A stretch of DNA of 64,000 bases from Halobacillus litoralis (GCF_009856415.1 NZ_WMEZ01000001.1:434001-498000); one strand, 5' to 3'; shown: positions 34,232-43,513, counted from the stretch's first letter. The notes: generated by a model not told the origin, from the sequence alone. Numbers and translations are program-made.

Positions 34232-35285
34232 TTTCAACGGCAAAGATCGCTTCTCTCACTTGAGATTGTTCATGAATGCCCATGAGGTGGATCGATTCAC
34301 TAGGACGTGTGGAATAGTAAGAAATGGCCTCTATATCCTCCGGTGAATCAGCGTCTAGATCCTTAAGAGATAGTGGAAGTTGCATGGATTTGTAAAAAGG
34401 AACCAGCTGCTTGATTTGTTCGTTTTTTCCTTCGAGTGCTAATTGGACGAGGATGCCGTAAGCGACTTTCTCTCCATGCAAAAACGGATGGGCACCCGGC
34501 ACTTTTGTCAGCCCATTATGAATGGAGTGGGCTCCCGATATTCTTCCGTAACGATCTCCAAAGCCCCCGACCATACCGCCTGCCATAATGATGGTTTCTG
34601 CAACACGTGTGAAGGCGGAAGTGCATTGAGCTGTTTCATTGACCTCCACGGCGTCTTTTCCTTCATTAAGGAGAATGTCTCTACACAATTTTGCAGCGTG
34701 AAGGGCGATTTCTAAAGGGACAGGTTTATCTTTTATCTGCCTCGTCAAAACATCAGCCTCATACCATTTGGCAATCGTATCACCGATGCCGGCACGGAGA
34801 TATTCGACGGGAGCATGAACGAGCATGGAGGGGTCTACGATGACCATGTATGTACTTCTTTTGTAGATCGTATATTCTACGAAATTGCCCTTATCATCAT
34901 AAAATACACTCAAAGGTGTCCAGGCGGCGCAATTGGATACGAGTGTAGGGATCAGGATGACCGGCAGATCTAGCGCCACGCCGCACGCTTTAACGAGGTC
35001 GAGAATTTTTCCGCCTCCGACACCGATCAAGACGTCTGTGGCTGCAGAGGCGTTTTCCTTGATCCTTTCGACTTCCTGATGGGTGCATTCCCCGTCATAC
35101 GAAATGGTTTCGATGCTGAACGGAAATTCTGGCATATAAGGTTCGGCCATGGCCCATGAATCTTTGCCGTGGATGATGGTCCCATGTTTGAATGGTTCAT
35201 CTTTGATGAGCTCTGGCAATTCCTTCAGTACACCGGATTCACACTTGTAAAAGTTCGGCGATCCTTGAACATTGATGGTCTCCAT
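34212..35285 (-). CDS. Iron-containing alcohol dehydrogenase (GldA/HcxA-like)
   Basis: 357 residues. NAD-binding VLIGVGGGKILDLVKA, then IPTLVSNCAAWTPLSVF, and the metal ligands in GIGDTIAKWYEA (Asp), SGAHSIHNGL (His) and FLHGEKVAYG (His). Closest in style to glycerol dehydrogenase GldA and to E. coli HcxA (YbdH), which reduces 2-oxoacids; the substrate cannot be read. Start at 35285 because AAAGGGGG is too close to the ATG at 35291. Confidence 0.85.
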   Translation of the reverse strand: METINVQGSPNFYKCESGVLKELPELIKDEPFKHGTIIHGKDSWAMAEPYMPEFPFSIETISYDGECTHQEVERIKENASAATDVLIGVGGGKILDLVKACGVALDLPVILIPTLVSNCAAWTPLSVFYDDKGNFVEYTIYKRSTYMVIVDPSMLVHAPVEYLRAGIGDTIAKWYEADVLTRQIKDKPVPLEIALHAAKLCRDILLNEGKDAVEVNETAQCTSAFTRVAETIIMAGGMVGGFGDRYGRISGAHSIHNGLTKVPGAHPFLHGEKVAYGILVQLALEGKNEQIKQLVPFYKSMQLPLSLKDLDADSPEDIEAISYYSTRPSESIHLMGIHEQSQVREAIFAVENSLASL

Positions 35286-35429
35286 CTTCATCCCCCTTTC
35301 AAGATATGCCCATCATTATCCATATTTTAAAAAATGATGTCAACGAGAAAAATAAATAATTAAAAAGATTGGGAATATTATTTACAAACCCTGATACTTA
35401 CGTTAAAGTGTTAAAACATAATCAAAATT

Positions 35430-35590
35430 CTTATCGAGAGTGATTGAGGGATAAGGCCCGAAGAGATCACAGCAACCTTCCCTATGGGAGTGGTGCTAAT
35501 TCCTGCAGAATATTCCTATTCTGGGAGATAAGAGTTTGGCAGTCTTTCTATGCGAAACTCTCTCCCTGAAAAGGGCGGGAGTTTTTTTAT
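35430..35590 (+). ncRNA. SAM-I riboswitch (S box) with terminator
   Basis: Aptamer from CTTATC (35430) to GATAAG (35527): GAGAG, GAGGGA, the conserved GGCCC and CACAGCAACC, GGTGCTAATTCC, CAGA and GGGAGATAAGAG match the S-box consensus. A terminator stem AACTCTCTCCCT/AGGGCGGGAGTT (35556-35583) plus T run follows. High S-adenosylmethionine should stop transcription before metN. Confidence 0.95.
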
Positions 35591-35627
35591 AAGGATTGAT
35601 ATGAATTGTTGAAAAGGGGGAGAGCCG

Positions 35628-36671
35628 ATGATTTCATTGGAACAACTGAGCAAAGTCTATCAATCCAAGGGGAAAACCGTGATCGGAGTCGATGACGTCT
35701 CCTTGGACATCAACAAAGGGGAGATTTTTGGAGTCGTCGGGTACAGCGGGGCTGGGAAAAGCACCCTTTTGCGATGCATGAACATTCTTGAACGTCCGAC
35801 AGAAGGAAAGGTTATGGTGGATGGAATCGATCTCATGACTTTGAATTCCAGAGACTTGAGGAAGGCCAGGCAATCGATCGGGATGATCTTCCAAGGTTTT
35901 CACCTGGCGATGGCGAAAACCGTCTTGGAAAACGTCGCCTTTGCCTTGAAGGCTTCAGGCGTTAATCGTCAGGAAAGGAAAAGAAGGGCCCAGGAATTAT
36001 TGGAGCTTGTCGGTCTTTCAGATAAAGCCGATCAGTATCCGGCCCAGTTGAGTGGGGGTCAGAAGCAGAGGGTGAGCATTGCGAGGGCGCTTGCCAATGA
36101 TCCTAAAGTGCTTTTGTGTGATGAAGCAACCTCGGCGCTTGATCCGAATACGACGCAATCGATTTTAAAACTGTTGAAAAGGATCAATCGTGAACTCGGC
36201 CTGACGATCGTCCTGATCACCCATGAGATGGAAGTCGTCAAGGAAATCTGTGATCGTTGTGCCGTTATGGAAGACGGGAAAATCGTGGAACAGGGGTCGA
36301 CGTATGAAATCTTCGCTGATCCTGAAAACGAATTGACGAAACGCTTCATCCAAACCGTCATCGATTTCCGGATCCCGGAAAAGGTCCTGTCAGAAAGGAA
36401 AGGGACGATTGTACATATGACGTTCAAAGGCGACTCGGCCAACGAATCTGTCGTCTCAGACCTCTTGCAAGGATACAGCATACGCGCCAATATCCTGCAT
36501 GGAAAGATCGATTACATCCAAGACCAGGCTCTCGGTACTTTTGTTATGGAACTGACGGGAGAACGAAAAGTTGTCCAACAGGCCATACAAGATTTAAGAG
36601 AAAAGCTTGGAGAAGTGGAGGTGCTGCAAGATGATCGATCAACTGATCAATCTCTGGCCAGAGCTGAATAA
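35628..36671 (+). CDS. metN: Methionine ABC transporter ATPase MetN
   Basis: 347 residues. Walker A GYSGAGKST, the Q-loop MIFQGFHLA, signature LSGGQKQRVSIARAL, Walker B VLLCDEATSAL and the H-loop VLITHEMEV; the C-terminal 90 residues are the NIL domain that senses methionine in MetN proteins. Directly behind the SAM riboswitch, and it overlaps metI by about 40 bases, so it powers the MetI-MetQ methionine importer. Confidence 0.96.
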   Translation: MISLEQLSKVYQSKGKTVIGVDDVSLDINKGEIFGVVGYSGAGKSTLLRCMNILERPTEGKVMVDGIDLMTLNSRDLRKARQSIGMIFQGFHLAMAKTVLENVAFALKASGVNRQERKRRAQELLELVGLSDKADQYPAQLSGGQKQRVSIARALANDPKVLLCDEATSALDPNTTQSILKLLKRINRELGLTIVLITHEMEVVKEICDRCAVMEDGKIVEQGSTYEIFADPENELTKRFIQTVIDFRIPEKVLSERKGTIVHMTFKGDSANESVVSDLLQGYSIRANILHGKIDYIQDQALGTFVMELTGERKVVQQAIQDLREKLGEVEVLQDDRSTDQSLARAE

Positions 36672-37293
36672 ATCATTCATCGAAACATTGATCATGGTAG
36701 GCATAGGACTGGTTGTTGCTTTAATCGCAGGTCTTCCGCTCGGGCTGCTCTTGTTTGTGACGGACCGTGATTTGTTTCTCGAGAATCGCACCGTTAAAAG
36801 CATCGTTGGCGTCGTGGTGAACTTAATTCGTTCGGTCCCGTTCATTATCTTACTTGTCTTTTTGTTTCCTTTTACAAACTTTTTAATCGGGACAACCACG
36901 GGGCCGGTAGCGGCTTCTGTAGCCCTCTCTGTCGCTGCCATCCCTTTTTACGCGAGGATCGTGGAATCATCAGCACGCGATATCGACAAAGGGGTGATCG
37001 AAGCGGCCATTGCCTGCGGAGCTTCCCCTTGGCTGATCATCAAGGATATCATTTTCCCTGAAATCAAACCCGGTCTGATCAGTGGGTTAACCATCACAGC
37101 CATCAGTTTGATCGGGTACTCCGCCATGGCAGGTGCCATCGGAGGCGGAGGAATCGGGGACTTGGCGATTCGATATGGTTACTATCGCTACGATAACTTT
37201 GTCATGTTCACGACCGTCATCCTGCTTATAGTCCTCGTCCAAATCGTACAATACACGGGCGATTACATTGCAAAAACAGTGAAAAAGAATTGA
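36631..37293 (+). CDS. metI: Methionine ABC transporter permease MetI
   Basis: 220 residues, five membrane helices (FIETLIMVGIGLVVALIAGLPLGLLLFV, IVGVVVNLIRSVPFIILLVFLFPF). The EAA loop, DKGVIEAAIACGASPWLIIKDIIFPEIKPG, contacts MetN. ATG 36631 follows GTGGAGGTG; an ATG eight codons earlier has no site. Second gene of metNIQ. Confidence 0.95.
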   Translation: MIDQLINLWPELNKSFIETLIMVGIGLVVALIAGLPLGLLLFVTDRDLFLENRTVKSIVGVVVNLIRSVPFIILLVFLFPFTNFLIGTTTGPVAASVALSVAAIPFYARIVESSARDIDKGVIEAAIACGASPWLIIKDIIFPEIKPGLISGLTITAISLIGYSAMAGAIGGGGIGDLAIRYGYYRYDNFVMFTTVILLIVLVQIVQYTGDYIAKTVKKN

Positions 37294-37315
37294 ATCACAC
37301 TTAGGAGGAACCATC

Positions 37316-38140
37316 ATGAAAAAAATCATTTTATTAGGTCTCACATTATTATCGATTGCCTTTCTCGCTGCGTGCGGGGAAGAAGAGGAAAGTGCAGATG
37401 CTTCTGGAAAAGAAACGATTCGCTTCGGTGCTACTGCCGGGCCATACAGTGATATGGTCACAAAAGCAATCGCCCCACTATTAGAAGAAAAGGGATATGA
37501 GGTGACGAACAAGGAATTCACGGATTATGTCCAGCCCAACAAAGCTCTTGCAAACGGGGATTTGGACGCAAACCTTTTTCAGCATAAAATTTACTTAGAG
37601 TCGTTTGCGAAGGAAAACAACCTGGATCTATCTGAAGTCATCATCGTACCGACAGCGCCGATGGGGATCTACTCCAATACATACGAGGATATCGCAAGTA
37701 TTGAAGATGGAAGCACGATGGGGGTACCGAACGATCCGACAAACCTTGCCCGTGCCTTGATTGTGCTTGAGGATGAAGGTCTTGTGGAGGTGGATGACAG
37801 CGTCGATCCATTACGCGCATCATTGAACGATATTACGAAGAATAAAAAGGATATCCAGTTTGTCGAAGTGGAAGCTGGCCAACTGCCGCGTCTAGTCGAT
37901 AGCGAAGATTTGTCCATGGTTCCAGGAAACTACGCATTGGCTGCAGGAATGGATCTTCTGAATGCACTGGCTTTGGAAGACATGCCTGATGATTACCGTA
38001 ACCGTGTGGCCGTGAAAACGGAAGATCTTGATGCACAGTTTGTGAAAGATATTAAAGAAGTGGTGGAATCCGAGGCGTTTGAAAAGATTATCGATGAAGA
38101 ATTCAAAGGTTTTGGGAAACCACAGTGGATGAAAGAATAG
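37316..38140 (+). CDS. metQ: Methionine-binding lipoprotein MetQ
   Basis: 274 residues. Signal peptide with lipobox FLAAC, then the NlpA-type binding protein: IRFGATAGPYSDMV, EVTNKEFTDYVQPNKALANGDLDANLFQH, PTAPMGIYS and VPNDPTNLARAL. Captures D/L-methionine outside the membrane for MetNI. AGGAGG is 8 bases before the start; a terminator follows. Confidence 0.95.
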   Translation: MKKIILLGLTLLSIAFLAACGEEEESADASGKETIRFGATAGPYSDMVTKAIAPLLEEKGYEVTNKEFTDYVQPNKALANGDLDANLFQHKIYLESFAKENNLDLSEVIIVPTAPMGIYSNTYEDIASIEDGSTMGVPNDPTNLARALIVLEDEGLVEVDDSVDPLRASLNDITKNKKDIQFVEVEAGQLPRLVDSEDLSMVPGNYALAAGMDLLNALALEDMPDDYRNRVAVKTEDLDAQFVKDIKEVVESEAFEKIIDEEFKGFGKPQWMKE

Positions 38141-38147
38141 TAGGGAG

Positions 38148-38176
38148 GGCTGACGTTTATTCGTCAGCCTTTTTTT
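38148..38176 (+). terminator. Terminator of metNIQ
   Basis: GGCTGACG and CGTCAGCC pair around TTTATT, followed by TTTTTTT. Confidence 0.9.
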
Positions 38177-38225
38177 ATCGTTTTGAAGGACATCTGGGGA
38201 CTGATCAGGTAATCACCATTCTCTA

Positions 38226-38576
38226 TCAAGATCTCTCCCGAAACTCTTTTAATGTACGAATCCCGACCGTCACCGCTTGGCTCATCGCTGATCCCCCTCC
38301 ATAAGCAGCTGCGACGCCCATCGTTTCATAGATTTGCTGATCGCTGCACCCGAGCGCCACACATTGGTCCATATGATAGGTAATGCTTGCTTCATCTCCA
38401 TCTTTTACGCTGATCGCCAAAGCCATCAGATGCTTATGGGACCGGTCGACTTCTCCATCCTCGAAAAAAGTGCCTGTGAAACGGTTGTATTCTTTCGTTC
38501 CTTCCGGTAAATAACTTGTCAATTCTTCTATTCCATGACGGTAATCATTCAGTGTCTGTTCGGCTTGATTTTTCAT
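38226..38576 (-). CDS. Carboxymuconolactone decarboxylase/AhpD-like protein
   Basis: 116 residues, helical, with the CMD-domain core HKHLMALAISVKDGDEASITYHMDQCVALGCSDQQIYET and a Gly-rich helix AAAYGGGSAMSQAV. The CxxC redox pair of AhpD is not present (the two cysteines are four residues apart), so peroxidase-linked thiol chemistry is doubtful. Function unknown. Confidence 0.8.
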   Translation of the reverse strand: MKNQAEQTLNDYRHGIEELTSYLPEGTKEYNRFTGTFFEDGEVDRSHKHLMALAISVKDGDEASITYHMDQCVALGCSDQQIYETMGVAAAYGGGSAMSQAVTVGIRTLKEFRERS

Positions 38577-38775
38577 TTACACTCTCTCCCTTTTTCAAAG
38601 CTTACTCGTGCTATACCTGTTCTTCCTAAGGTTTGAAACCGGCGTGTATGTAAGAGAGCATATCCATAATAAAGATAGGGTCAGGGCTCGAGCGCGAATT
38701 TTGTAAGAAAATTTGAAACCTTTCGTCTTTTGATCCGTAAGTAGAGATGAGGATACATAGTTGGAGGGGATGGCA

Positions 38776-39102
38776 ATGGCGAAAAATATCCTATGGGCAA
38801 TCGTAACGGTTGGTGTCATGGTGCTGATCAATTGGGGAGTCGCTTCTTTTTTCAGTGGTGAATTTATCGAATACTCCTTTTTGCTTGGCGTTGTCGTCAT
38901 GACCATCGTGTGGTTCTTTAATTCAAAAGGTGGTTATGCTTCCAATTCGGTCAGGCTGGGGATCCAGGCCCGGACGGGATTGAAGATCGAAGAGGAGAAA
39001 CAGAAATTCAACCCCACCGTTGTATTTTATACCGCGATCGGATATACCACGGTAGCGCTTGTGATCACAATCATCTATTATAAAGATTATTTTACTGGTT
39101 GA
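38776..39102 (+). CDS. Small membrane protein
   Basis: 108 residues with three membrane helices (WAIVTVGVMVLINWGVASFF, YSFLLGVVVMTIVWFF, VVFYTAIGYTTVALVITIIYY). The middle loop is basic and soluble (SNSVRLGIQARTGLKIEEEKQKF). GGAGGGG is 6 bases before the ATG at 38776. No known family. Confidence 0.62.
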   Translation: MAKNILWAIVTVGVMVLINWGVASFFSGEFIEYSFLLGVVVMTIVWFFNSKGGYASNSVRLGIQARTGLKIEEEKQKFNPTVVFYTAIGYTTVALVITIIYYKDYFTG

Positions 39103-39137
39103 TCTACAGAAGTCCTTCGAAAACGTGTAGAAAAAGA

Positions 39138-39169
39138 AAACGCCTGGATGTTGAAATCCAAGCGTTTTT
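39138..39169. terminator. Bidirectional terminator
   Basis: AAAACGCCTGGAT and ATCCAAGCGTTTT pair with one mismatch around 6 bases. A GTGCCAGG motif follows near 39190. Confidence 0.8.
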
Positions 39170-39215
39170 CGTTTCCTTAAATTTTTTCATAGGTGCCAGG
39201 TATAGTCTATAAAGC

Positions 39216-39938
39216 TTAAAAAGGATTGGTTGCCCATTGGAGCGACTGCTTGATGAAAATTCGAGGATGCAGTTTCAATTGAGAAACCATGTATTCAGCA
39301 AGGTCTTCCGGCTGCATATACTTCTCTTTATCCTGGCCTTCCATATCTTCGCCTAAAGCGAGTTCGGTAGCGACAAGGCTTGGGTTTAATGTGAAGACGC
39401 GGATGTTGTCCCTTCTTACTTCCTGCATGAGCGCTTCCATCATGCCTTGAAGGGCGAACTTTGATCCGCTATATGCCGTAGAGCCGGCGGTGCCTTTGAG
39501 TCCGCTGGATGAAGAGATATTGATGATGTCTCCTTGGTTTTTCTCCTTCATCATGGGCAGGACTGCTCTCGTGACATGGTATGTACCATAAACATTCACT
39601 TCAAACGTCCTTTTCCATTCTTCGGGCTCCAGTTCAAGGAATTTTCCGTACACCCCGATGCCTGCATTGTTGATGAGAATGTCCGCTTCACCAAGCTCTT
39701 CTTTTAACTTCTGAATCGCACTTTCCACCTGATCGATGTCGGAAATGTCAGCGGAAGCTACAGCTGCCTGCACACCGTAGGACCGTGCTTCCTCGGCTAC
39801 GTCTTCAAGACGGCTTTCGGTCCTTGCGATCAGTCCGACATGAACCCCTTCTTTCGCCAGCTGCAAAGCCGTAGACTTTCCGATTCCGCGACCTGCACCG
39901 GTCACATAAGCGATTTTCCCTTTGATTTCTTGTGCCAT
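39216..39938 (-). CDS. Short-chain dehydrogenase (FabG-like, YoxD type)
   Basis: 240 residues. NADP site VTGAGRGIGKSTALQLA, LINNAGIGVYG, the catalytic Ser in NISSSSGLKGTAGS, Y-S-G-S-K (YSGSKFALQGMMEA) and a C-terminal cap. Typical 3-oxoacyl-reductase-like SDR; substrate not assignable. The ATG at 39938 is preferred (AAGGAG 8 bases away) over a GTG three codons earlier. Confidence 0.9.
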   Translation of the reverse strand: MAQEIKGKIAYVTGAGRGIGKSTALQLAKEGVHVGLIARTESRLEDVAEEARSYGVQAAVASADISDIDQVESAIQKLKEELGEADILINNAGIGVYGKFLELEPEEWKRTFEVNVYGTYHVTRAVLPMMKEKNQGDIINISSSSGLKGTAGSTAYSGSKFALQGMMEALMQEVRRDNIRVFTLNPSLVATELALGEDMEGQDKEKYMQPEDLAEYMVSQLKLHPRIFIKQSLQWATNPF

Positions 39939-40056
39939 GTTCCTCACTCCTTTACCTGTTCTTCATTCAAGTCTACGAGTTTCCTATTTTGAAATCAAAA
40001 GATAGCGTCTACCTCCGGGATGTTTCCTTTGATAAACTGATAGGGGGAGGGATTTT

Positions 40057-40362
40057 ATGGAAACCTTTATCATGTTGAGACCCGTATTCCTATTATTAGT
40101 CCTTGTCTCTCTTCTCCTTACGGTTCTTCTTCTTATTCAGAAGGAAGAGAAGGTGAATGGATACACGCTTTTCATCATCACAACGATTAGCTTGATCATC
40201 GGTAGTGTCTGCCTTTACAGCAGTGGATCTATCGTGGATGCGTTCGGTTTGAGTGGCGATGCTGTTTCCTTTTACCTGTACATCGCTTTATTCCCTGTAA
40301 GCTTATTGAATATTTTAGTGTACAGCTTCAAACCCAGGCGTGTGTCAGAAACTAGAGTTTAA
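40057..40362 (+). CDS. Small membrane protein
   Basis: 101 residues, three helices (VFLLLVLVSLLLTVLLLI, TLFIITTISLIIGSVCLYSS, SFYLYIALFPVSLLNILVYSF). GGGGGAGGG upstream. First of four small membrane-protein genes in a row on this strand; no recognised family. Confidence 0.62.
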   Translation: METFIMLRPVFLLLVLVSLLLTVLLLIQKEEKVNGYTLFIITTISLIIGSVCLYSSGSIVDAFGLSGDAVSFYLYIALFPVSLLNILVYSFKPRRVSETRV

Positions 40363-40429
40363 CGGACGATTAAATGGAGGAGTCCAAGGTACAGGTATCC
40401 GATGTTAAATGAAGGATTGGAGTGGACGG

Positions 40430-40624
40430 ATGAGTTTAGTCAAACGACTTTTGGTAGGGGGAGCTATGGCTTTTGCTATGGCCGTCATCTCCCTATTACT
40501 CAGTTATTTCAATCATGATGGAGTCAATAAAAACCATCTAATAGGAATGGTCTTAGCGGGAGTAATCATCGGCAGTTGGCTGGTACCGTCATACATAAAG
40601 AAGAAGTCGAAGGATGATCATTGA
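40430..40624 (+). CDS. Small membrane protein
   Basis: 64 residues, two helices (LLVGGAMAFAMAVISLLLSYF, LIGMVLAGVIIGSWLVPSYI) and a basic tail KKKSKDDH. GGAG 8 bases before the ATG at 40430. Family unknown. Confidence 0.6.
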   Translation: MSLVKRLLVGGAMAFAMAVISLLLSYFNHDGVNKNHLIGMVLAGVIIGSWLVPSYIKKKSKDDH

Positions 40625-40699
40625 ATCCTGTATAAAATTTAAGGAGCCAAGATACGAGAGTCCAGGACACTCTTCATGATTACGTTAGCGGGGTGGATG

Positions 40700-40885
40700 A
40701 TGAAGCTTTGGATGAAACGCACACTCATAATCATTTGGATGTTCTTATTCTTTTATCTAAGAAGTGTCTTTGATGTACCTGAAAATATTTATTACATCCT
40801 TATAGGGTTTCCGCTACTCCTGGGAGGGATATTTTTCATTGGTTATTTGTTTGAGAGAGAATCTTATGGAAATGGAAAAGATTAA
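40700..40885 (+). CDS. Small membrane protein
   Basis: About 61 residues, two helices (TLIIIWMFLFFYLRSVF, IYYILIGFPLLLGGIFFIGYLF). Several ATGs lie in the first 15 codons and GGGGTGG does not single one out, so the start is uncertain. Confidence 0.5.
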   Translation: MKLWMKRTLIIIWMFLFFYLRSVFDVPENIYYILIGFPLLLGGIFFIGYLFERESYGNGKD

Positions 40886-40950
40886 GCAGAAAGACGGCCT
40901 TTGATCAATATGAAGCCTTACATAAATGTAATCATCATGGAGGTGTTCCA

Positions 40951-41139
40951 ATGAGTGAAGAAAAACCTGAAACGACAAGGGAAAGGTTGAGACAAGAGGA
41001 ATGGAAGAAGGATCCTTCAGGTAGTATCCACGGTGGAGGACTTCCTGATTTCATCGGGAATCTAGGCTGGAAAGGTACGGGGATCCTTATTCTTGTACTG
41101 ATCTCAGGATTTATCATCTATACTGCTATCTATCGCTGA
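40951..41139 (+). CDS. Small protein, DUF6366-like
   Basis: 62 residues: a hydrophilic N-terminus rich in Glu/Arg (KPETTRERLRQEEWKKDPSG) and one C-terminal membrane helix (LGWKGTGILILVLISGFIIYTAIY). GGAGG lies 7 bases upstream. The pattern resembles DUF6366 proteins of Bacillaceae, from memory; role unknown. Confidence 0.6.
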   Translation: MSEEKPETTRERLRQEEWKKDPSGSIHGGGLPDFIGNLGWKGTGILILVLISGFIIYTAIYR

Positions 41140-41429
41140 AGCTGTATAAAGGTTTTTCATTGTTTCATTATTTCATTATTTATCAGGTGAGTTGAGAAGA
41201 ACTTCAGGTCAACAAGGGCCTGCTCTTGTGATTCATGTGGAGATAGGGAATCTTTTCTATCCATGGAATTTTCGTAAAACAAATGAAAACAGAAGCCTGG
41301 TTTTGAGACCGTGGAGTTGAAAATAGGATTTTTGTCTCGAATAATTTCTATTTTATTACCAATTTTTGAAACCTAAACCGTTCGCAATCGTACTTGTAGT
41401 AAACGAGGAAAACGAGGGTTATCTATAGG

Positions 41430-42002
41430 ATGAAAAATATACTATTTATTGCGATTGCACTCTTTATAACAGCCGGTTGCACATCCTCCCAGTCCGCTGG
41501 TGAGAATGCGGAAGAGAAAGATACGACGGAGGAAGAGGTGACAAAGGTGCTGGAGCAAGTGTTCTCAGGACCTGAAGAAGAACTAGCACAACTGTATGAA
41601 GAAAATGATTTTGAAGGAATTTCTAACTACTACATGAATCAATTCGAGCCTTATTTCACAGAAGAGTATATGACAGATGCGATCAACACTAATCTGCTTA
41701 GCAGTTTTCATCAGAAGGCGTTTGGAAATGACGTTACCATGGAAATTGGCAATCAGAGCGTCGAGCAAAGCGAGGAGACAGAAACCGCTTATGATTTTGA
41801 AATGCAAATCCTTATAAGCAATGGTCAAAAAGCGGATGTCAGTGGAAGAGTGAACACGAACGAAGACGGGAAAATCACCCGCATCCACTACAATGATATT
41901 CAAACACTGCTGCACGCTTTCGATACGTCTGTTGAAACAGAAGAAGGACGATTCGAATATGATCGTTCAAGGTTAGTGAGTCGGACCGAGGATCAAGCCT
42001 AA
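41430..42002 (+). CDS. Lipoprotein, probably truncated by an in-frame stop
   Basis: 190 residues. Signal peptide with lipobox ITAGC, an acidic linker, then a domain homologous to the lipoprotein at 11945 (FSGPEEELAQLYEENDFEGISNYY, PYFTEEYM, NEDGKITRIHYND). About 34 further residues precede TAA at 42000. The frame continues without a break into a DUF4367-like domain (42003-42338), so the stop probably splits a two-domain lipoprotein. No good Shine-Dalgarno is seen (GAGG 11 bases before the ATG). Confidence 0.7.
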   Translation: MKNILFIAIALFITAGCTSSQSAGENAEEKDTTEEEVTKVLEQVFSGPEEELAQLYEENDFEGISNYYMNQFEPYFTEEYMTDAINTNLLSSFHQKAFGNDVTMEIGNQSVEQSEETETAYDFEMQILISNGQKADVSGRVNTNEDGKITRIHYNDIQTLLHAFDTSVETEEGRFEYDRSRLVSRTEDQA

Positions 42003-42338
42003 CAGCCCAAATATCCGACAATCATGCCCTTTGAAGTGGATGGTGTAGAAATAAAAGCAGGAGTCATGGAGCAAAAGGATACCTTACTGATCTTTATCTT
42101 TCATGCCGAAACGAATGATAGGATGGAATTGAAGACGGTTAAGGATGGCGATATTTCCTCTCAGGACATGGAAACAGAAGAGGTAGCGATCGGTGATCAA
42201 ACGGGGCGTTACGCCGGAAAAGAAGGCGAGACTCAACGGTTGATTTGGAAAGATGGATCGATCTTGTATGAATTGAAAGGGAATGTAGACGGCTTATCAA
42301 AAGATGATCTGATTACATTGGCGGAGTCTTTTAAATAA
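42003..42338 (+). pseudogene. DUF4367-like domain separated from its lipoprotein by one stop codon
   Basis: Same frame as the preceding gene, starting at the codon after its TAA: QPKYPTIMPFEVDGVEIKAG, then EVAIGDQTGRYAGKEGETQRLIWKDGSILYELKGN, and LSKDDLITLAESF at the end, the pattern of DUF4367 domains in Bacillus lipoproteins and anti-sigma-type proteins. An ATG at 42024 lies inside the domain and has no ribosome site, so independent translation is unlikely. Recent nonsense mutation, or readthrough, or a sequencing error, are the options. Confidence 0.65.
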
Positions 42339-42377
42339 GTAATGGAAGAACTGGTGAAATAACAAATGAATGTATGA

Positions 42378-42420
42378 AACCCACTCCATTTATTTGAGGG
42401 AGTAGGTTTTTCTTTTTTTC
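42378..42420 (+). terminator. Terminator of the lipoprotein gene
   Basis: AACCCACTCC and GGAGTAGGTT pair with a mismatch around 11 bases; a long T-rich run follows. Confidence 0.7.
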
Positions 42421-42544
42421 TATGTCTTCCGTGCTCATGGATATCAGACTGAACTTCCGTAGAGTTGATCTGTTAGATGAAAGAATGAAAGGGTAATGGT
42501 CATGGTTTCGAACTTTCAATAAACCAGGAGCGAAAGAGAAGGAT

Positions 42545-43513
42545 CTACAGAAAAAAGATCATATAAGAGGTCAAAAAGTATAGAGTGATGATGAACACCG
42601 AAGGCATGAGATAATGCCCTAAACGATCGATTTTGTTCGGCCTGATGAGTGTGTAAATGAGGAACAATGTCATCGTTATCCCGAGTAAAGCGAGGTAAAG
42701 ATGGGTGTCCTGGATGGAGTTTAAGATCGCACCTTTTTGATACAATACATCGGTGAATACAAGTAAGTTCAGGTTGTACAAATTGCTTCCAATAATGGAC
42801 CCGACGGCCATGTTGTAGTTCGCTAATTTAAATGCAGCAAGCACGCTCACAAGTTCAGGTAACGAGGTTGAGGCTGCAATTAAGAAACTGCCTATAAAAC
42901 TACTGTTCATTCCAGTGACTTCGGCCATCTGATCTCCGGCAAGGGAAAGAATGCTGCCCGATATAAAAACGACCCCGACGGCTATGAGAAAACCAGTAAT
43001 CGCTGAAGAAAGGGGAATATCCTTAGTAAGAGGAGCGTCATGATCGTCTTCATAATCACTGGCAATGAATTTCATGGAAATGATATAGAGGATGACGATC
43101 ATATACATTTCAATACCTATATTGAAAAGTTGCAAGGATTCAGGAACCAGAAGAGAAAGAGAGATGATGACTAAAAAAGTGAGGCTTATCCATGCTGAAG
43201 GAAGGTTGGCGTGCTGGTTGATTCTTTGAAATAACCGTTGCTTCCGATAGAACAAATCGACAACGGCGAGTATCAATAAATTGAACACGTTACTGCCAAG
43301 CATATTTCCTACGGCTATGTCCGGGTTATCGATATAAACGGCCGTAATACTAGTCGTTAGTTCGGGTAATGAGGTAGCCCCGGCGATTAAGAAGGTACCG
43401 ACAGCAGCACCGCTTAGAGAAGTTTTTTTACTGATGACGTCACCGCATTGATTTAAATGAATTGCAGCTGTAACGACAAGGATTGCCGCGATAAAGAAAA
43501 TAATGAAAATCAT
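42545..43513 (-). CDS. Sodium/calcium exchanger family (YrbG-like) protein
   Basis: 322 residues, ten membrane helices in two inverted halves. The alpha repeats read GTFLIAGATSLPELTTSITAVY and GSFLIAASTSLPELVSVLAAF, each followed by VGNMLGSNVFNL or VGSIIGSNLYNL, the ion-binding core of CaCA antiporters. A cytosolic acidic loop (SDYEDDHDAPL) separates the halves. Probably exports Ca2+ in exchange for Na+ or H+. Confidence 0.9.
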   Translation of the reverse strand: MIFIIFFIAAILVVTAAIHLNQCGDVISKKTSLSGAAVGTFLIAGATSLPELTTSITAVYIDNPDIAVGNMLGSNVFNLLILAVVDLFYRKQRLFQRINQHANLPSAWISLTFLVIISLSLLVPESLQLFNIGIEMYMIVILYIISMKFIASDYEDDHDAPLTKDIPLSSAITGFLIAVGVVFISGSILSLAGDQMAEVTGMNSSFIGSFLIAASTSLPELVSVLAAFKLANYNMAVGSIIGSNLYNLNLLVFTDVLYQKGAILNSIQDTHLYLALLGITMTLFLIYTLIRPNKIDRLGHYLMPSVFIITLYFLTSYMIFFL

